Below are positions 60,832 to 64,000 of a stretch of DNA of 64,000 nt, one piece after another. Positions within the stretch are counted from its first letter, which is position 1. Each line of letters opens with the position of its first letter. The notes beneath the pieces are model-generated. The model did not search any database and had not been told where the DNA came from. It saw only the letters and a list, made by a program, of their open reading frames with translations. A program made the position numbers and the translations under genes. This DNA is from Lysinibacillus sp. FJAT-14745 (GTDB taxonomy: Bacteria; Bacillota; Bacilli; Bacillales_A; Planococcaceae), in the NCBI RefSeq assembly GCF_001275675.1, contig NZ_LITM01000001.1:107696-171695 (forward strand). The letters run 5' to 3'.

Positions 60832-61599
60832 GTGAAACAGTTTGATATGAAGATTACTCCATTTGAGGCAGTCTATAATTTTCGGGATATGGGTGGTTAT
60901 AAGTCGAGAGATGGGCGTGTTATTAAGAATGGTTTGATTTATCGTTCAGCAGCACTTGGTAAAATGACGAAAGCAGATAAGGAGCTATTTGAAACGCTAG
61001 GTGTGAAAACAATTTTTGATTATCGAGACAACCATGAGGCTCAAAATAATCCTAATCCGGTATTCCCGTATGCCAAGTATATTCAAATACCAGCAAAGGG
61101 AAATCACGCTTTTGAGATGCCTACAAATACTGGTGGAAAAGATTTTTATAAGGTTGTAAGCACGGAGATGTTCAGAGAATTTTATGCACAAATGCCTTTT
61201 AATAATGCCTCGTTCAAGGAGTTAATAGTAACGATTCAACATCCTGAAAATTTAGGGCTTGTTCATCATTGTGCAGTCGGGAAGGATCGAACAGGTATTG
61301 GCAGTGCACTTATTTTACTTGCTTTAGATGTACCTGAGGAAACGATAATGGAGGACTATCTAGATACAAATGTACATCTACGTCCCTTAGTAGAACGAAT
61401 GGCTCAGACGATTCAGCAAGATTATAGCGATCGAGAATTACAGCAATTTTATGCCTTAATGTCTGCCCGTGAGGACTATTTACAAGCAGCATTTGACGCA
61501 ATGGATAACCGATATGGCTCTAAGTCGGCTTTTTTAGAGCAAGAATTTGGCTTAACAACAGAAAAACGTAAGCAATTGCAGGACCATTGCTTACTATGA
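60832..61599 (+). CDS. Tyrosine-protein phosphatase (Y-phosphatase 3 / IphP family)
   Basis: 255 residues. NFRDMGGYKSRDGRVIKNGL, then IYRSAAL, is the N-terminal signature of the family; HHCAVGKDRTGIGSALILLA contains the CX5R catalytic loop (Cys near residue 146) and TIFDYRDNHE the general-acid region. It can dephosphorylate phosphotyrosine or small phosphoesters. GTG start with GGGAGGTG. Monocistronic, with terminator at 61612-61649. Confidence 0.88.
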   Translation: MKQFDMKITPFEAVYNFRDMGGYKSRDGRVIKNGLIYRSAALGKMTKADKELFETLGVKTIFDYRDNHEAQNNPNPVFPYAKYIQIPAKGNHAFEMPTNTGGKDFYKVVSTEMFREFYAQMPFNNASFKELIVTIQHPENLGLVHHCAVGKDRTGIGSALILLALDVPEETIMEDYLDTNVHLRPLVERMAQTIQQDYSDRELQQFYALMSAREDYLQAAFDAMDNRYGSKSAFLEQEFGLTTEKRKQLQDHCLL

Positions 61600-61611
61600 T
61601 AAGAAACCAGA

Positions 61612-61649
61612 AACCCTTTCACATAAATTTGTGAGAGGGATTTTTTTTG
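61612..61649 (+). terminator. Rho-independent terminator
   Basis: ACCCTTTCACA pairs with TGTGAGAGGGA, followed by eight T. Confidence 0.88.
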
Positions 61650-61796
61650 CGTATTATACTAGCTTTACGCAATCTTTACTTTACACCCTAAAAATCTATG
61701 ATAAGATACTATATATTTTCATCCCGTGTTAACAGGCCGTAATTTAACTGCCCGTAAAATCTATCTTTATGAAGCGTAAAGGAGAAGTGAAAAGTA

Positions 61797-63182
61797 TTGG
61801 CAGATACATTAAAAGAAAGTGATATACAAGAGACAAATAAGTTAAGTTTGTTCCAATTAACGTGGCCGATATTCTTAGAAGTATTTTTATTTATGTTAAT
61901 GGGACTAGCCGATACATTTATGCTCAGTGCTTTATCAGACAATGCTGTATCAGGAGTTGGTGCAGCCAATCAATATATTCATATTGCAATTTTAATACTT
62001 GAAGTAGTTGGTAATGGTGCTTCCATTGTTGTATCTCAATATTTAGGTTCAAGGCGCATTTTTGAAGCTGCGAAGATTTCCGCTTTAGCAGTAACGATGA
62101 ATTTGGTCGTTGGACTTATGATGAGTGTCTTATTTTTCTTCTTTTCAAGTCATTTAATGACCATGATGAACTTACAGGGGGAAGTGCTTAAATACGCTCA
62201 AAGCTATTTAATAATTATAGGAAGCTTTATTTTTTTACAGGCAATTATAAATTCATTAGCAGCGATTATCCGTGTACATGGATGGACAAAACAAACGATG
62301 TATGTATCACTAGGTATGAATGTGCTACACGTTGTATTAAACTACGGTTTAATCTTCGGTAATTTAGGATTACCAGAGTTAGGTGTAAAAGGGGCGGCTA
62401 TTTCCTCAGTTATAAGTCGTGGATTAGCAATTCTCGTGTTTTTCTGGCTGTTTTATCAAGTCATGGAAGTAAGAGTGAAGCTAGAATATTATTTCGAGTA
62501 TTCAAAGGAATATGTTCGGAAAATATTAAATATAGGCTTACCGTCAGCATTTGAGCAGGTGCTTTATCAGTTTTGTCAGATTGTTTTCCTTTATTATGCA
62601 ACGTATTTGGGCTCAGAGACACTTGCTGCAAGACAGTATGCCATGAATATTTCGATGTTTACGTATTTATTTGCGATTGCAATCGGGACAGGCACAGCTA
62701 TAATCATTGGGCGAAATGTCGGCGCTGGTAAAAAAGATCGAGCTTATCATCAGCTTTGGTCAAGTGTACGAGCCGCTTTCGCTTTTACGATAACTATGGT
62801 TGCTGTTGTGACGATATTCCGTAAGCAACTTATGCACGTTTTTACTGATGATCCAGAGGTCATAGCCATCGGAGCATCTGTCCTAGCATTAAGCATTCTG
62901 CTTGAAACAGGGCGTACGATGAATATTGTAGTTATTAACTCATTACGTGCCTCAGGGGATGCAAGATTCCCGGTGAAAATCGGTTTCTTATCAATGGTAT
63001 GTATGAGCCTCCCGCTCGGCTACTTGTTTGTATTTGTTTTACATTGGGGTTTAGTAGGTATTTGGCTAGCGATTTCGGCAGATGAATGGATGCGAGCCAT
63101 TATTGTATACTTTAGATGGAGAAGTCGTAAGTGGGAGCGTTTCGTACTTGTTTCACCTACAGAACTGAAGGAGGCAAATTAA
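61797..63182 (+). CDS. MATE-family efflux transporter
   Basis: 461 residues, 12 hydrophobic helices in two homologous halves. FQLTWPIFLEVFLFMLMGLA at the start, then DTFMLSALSDNAVSGVGAAN, and GLPSAFEQVLYQFCQIVFLY opening the second half are typical of MATE multidrug or cation antiporters; pumping is driven by Na+ or H+. Substrate unknown. TTG start with AAAGGAG 13 bases upstream, a long spacing. Stop overlaps the next ATG by one base (TAATG). Confidence 0.92.
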   Translation: MADTLKESDIQETNKLSLFQLTWPIFLEVFLFMLMGLADTFMLSALSDNAVSGVGAANQYIHIAILILEVVGNGASIVVSQYLGSRRIFEAAKISALAVTMNLVVGLMMSVLFFFFSSHLMTMMNLQGEVLKYAQSYLIIIGSFIFLQAIINSLAAIIRVHGWTKQTMYVSLGMNVLHVVLNYGLIFGNLGLPELGVKGAAISSVISRGLAILVFFWLFYQVMEVRVKLEYYFEYSKEYVRKILNIGLPSAFEQVLYQFCQIVFLYYATYLGSETLAARQYAMNISMFTYLFAIAIGTGTAIIIGRNVGAGKKDRAYHQLWSSVRAAFAFTITMVAVVTIFRKQLMHVFTDDPEVIAIGASVLALSILLETGRTMNIVVINSLRASGDARFPVKIGFLSMVCMSLPLGYLFVFVLHWGLVGIWLAISADEWMRAIIVYFRWRSRKWERFVLVSPTELKEAN

Positions 63183-64000
63183 TGGGAGCACTTTCTAAAA
63201 GAGCTGCAGGGGCAGCGTTAATGGATAAAAATATAAAGCTTTTTGCTTGTCCGATATGTCAGGAGTCAATGGATGTTTTTGAGCAAGGTAGATTAGTATG
63301 TTCCTCGAATCATTCTTTTGATATAGCTAAGCAAGGCTATGTCAATATGCTGACACATGGTGCTGTTTCTAAGTACAGTAAAGATCTCTTTGAATCTCGA
63401 AAAGCGGTTATTGATAGTGGAATCTATGATGTAGTAGAAGATAAAATCGGAGAGCTAATTGCTAATGCAGAAACCGTGCTGGATACAGGTTGTGGTGAGG
63501 GTTCACATTTAGCCCGTATTATGGAGGGTCAAAAAGGTAACTGTATTGGCATTGGTATTGATATAGCGAAAGAAGGCATACTTGCTGCATCCCGACATTA
63601 CCCAGAGCAAATTTGGTGTGTTGGTGATTTAGCGAAAAGTCCATTTGCAAGATCAAGCTTCGATGCCATATTAAATATTTTATCGCCCGCCAATTACGAA
63701 GAATTTAAACGGCTATTAACTCACAATGGTTGTGTTGTGAAGGTTGTCCCTCAAAGCAGGTACTTACAGGAGCTTCGAGCACAATTATATGCAGATTCTA
63801 CTAAAGAGTCGTATTCGAATGAACAAATAGTTGCTCGTTTTAAAGAAAGCTTTGCCGATGTTAGTGTGGAGCGTATAACTTATACGGTACCGCTAGCTAC
63901 AGAGCTTGTACCGGCACTGCTTGAAATGACACCGATGGGCTGGCATAAAAAAGAGGAAGCCAATATCGAGTTAAATGAAATTACGATTGATGTTGATATA
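63182..64000 (+). CDS. rlmA: 23S rRNA (guanine-N1)-methyltransferase RlmA, partial at window end
   Basis: 273 codons before the window ends; no stop seen. An N-terminal zinc ribbon ACPICQESMDVF plus VCSSNHSFDIAKQGYVNML (Cys/Cys/Cys/His) is characteristic of RlmA(I)/(II) (B. subtilis YxjB, TlrB). The SAM-binding fold follows: VLDTGCGEGSHLA, IGIDIAKEGILAASR, NILSPANYEEFKRLL. It methylates a guanine in helix 35 of 23S rRNA; TlrB-type enzymes give tylosin resistance. Translationally coupled to the MATE gene by TAATG. Confidence 0.92.
   Translation, partial: MGALSKRAAGAALMDKNIKLFACPICQESMDVFEQGRLVCSSNHSFDIAKQGYVNMLTHGAVSKYSKDLFESRKAVIDSGIYDVVEDKIGELIANAETVLDTGCGEGSHLARIMEGQKGNCIGIGIDIAKEGILAASRHYPEQIWCVGDLAKSPFARSSFDAILNILSPANYEEFKRLLTHNGCVVKVVPQSRYLQELRAQLYADSTKESYSNEQIVARFKESFADVSVERITYTVPLATELVPALLEMTPMGWHKKEEANIELNEITIDVDI

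Overview
The window comes from a low-GC, Gram-positive, endospore-former-type genome of the Bacillaceae/Planococcaceae kind. Most proteins read like Bacillus subtilis-group orthologues (YunC, BpsA/BpsB, ZagA, FosB, YrkE-J, CwlO, RlmA). The bacillithiol enzymes, T-box leaders, and Zur, Fur and NsrR boxes agree with this. The intergenic repeat families make me think of Lysinibacillus or a close relative, but that is inference. No tRNA, rRNA, CRISPR array, prophage or intact transposase is visible.

Layout. 0-13 kb: mixed housekeeping and accessory genes: XRE regulator, SIMPL protein, YunC, an FAD oxidoreductase with its ECF41-type sigma factor (autoregulatory promoter visible), a polysaccharide deacetylase, a DUF2268 protease, a deoxyinosine glycosylase, a MocR regulator divergent from a proline dehydrogenase, and a TauE permease. 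13-23 kb: a hydrolase broken by a repeat, then a Fur-controlled siderophore uptake and esterase operon with an adjacent AraC regulator, then a GNAT gene broken by the same repeat. 23-29.8 kb: a divergent Zur regulon (zinc-free L33 and ZagA), the BpsAB alkylpyrone genes, and an rsgA-fosB-HAD operon behind a leader that looks like a translation-coupled attenuator. 29.9-34.3 kb: T-box-controlled metG and, on the other strand, T-box-controlled leuA. 34.5-43.2 kb: HAD, chemoreceptor, small accessory enzymes, then nsrR-hmp with NsrR boxes. 43.3-51.5 kb: a sulfane-sulfur island: thiosulfate importer TsuA/TusA-like partner, CstR-type repressor, two rhodaneses, the yrkF-E-H-I-J set, a DsbA-like protein and a TsdA-like diheme cytochrome. 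51.6-64 kb: M23 peptidase, UbiB-like kinase, CwlO-like endopeptidase with WalR-type boxes, glutathione peroxidase, a cobalamin riboswitch controlling an adenosyltransferase-like gene and btuF, a tyrosine phosphatase, a MATE pump and RlmA running off the end.

The most unusual signal is a dispersed structured element, here called R1 (about 120-190 nt, nine copies or fragments). It has a left hairpin, a nested double hairpin and a terminal hairpin, and ends in AATTGAT. Paired positions change in a compensatory way between copies. It has no terminal inverted repeats, sits 3' of TTTAA/TTTAT-like sequence, interrupts two genes, lies inside a methionine T-box leader, and often follows terminator T-runs. 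This resembles an IS200/IS605-type non-autonomous element, but no transposase is in the window. A second repeat family (R2, with GTTGATT/AATCAAC ends) has four copies.
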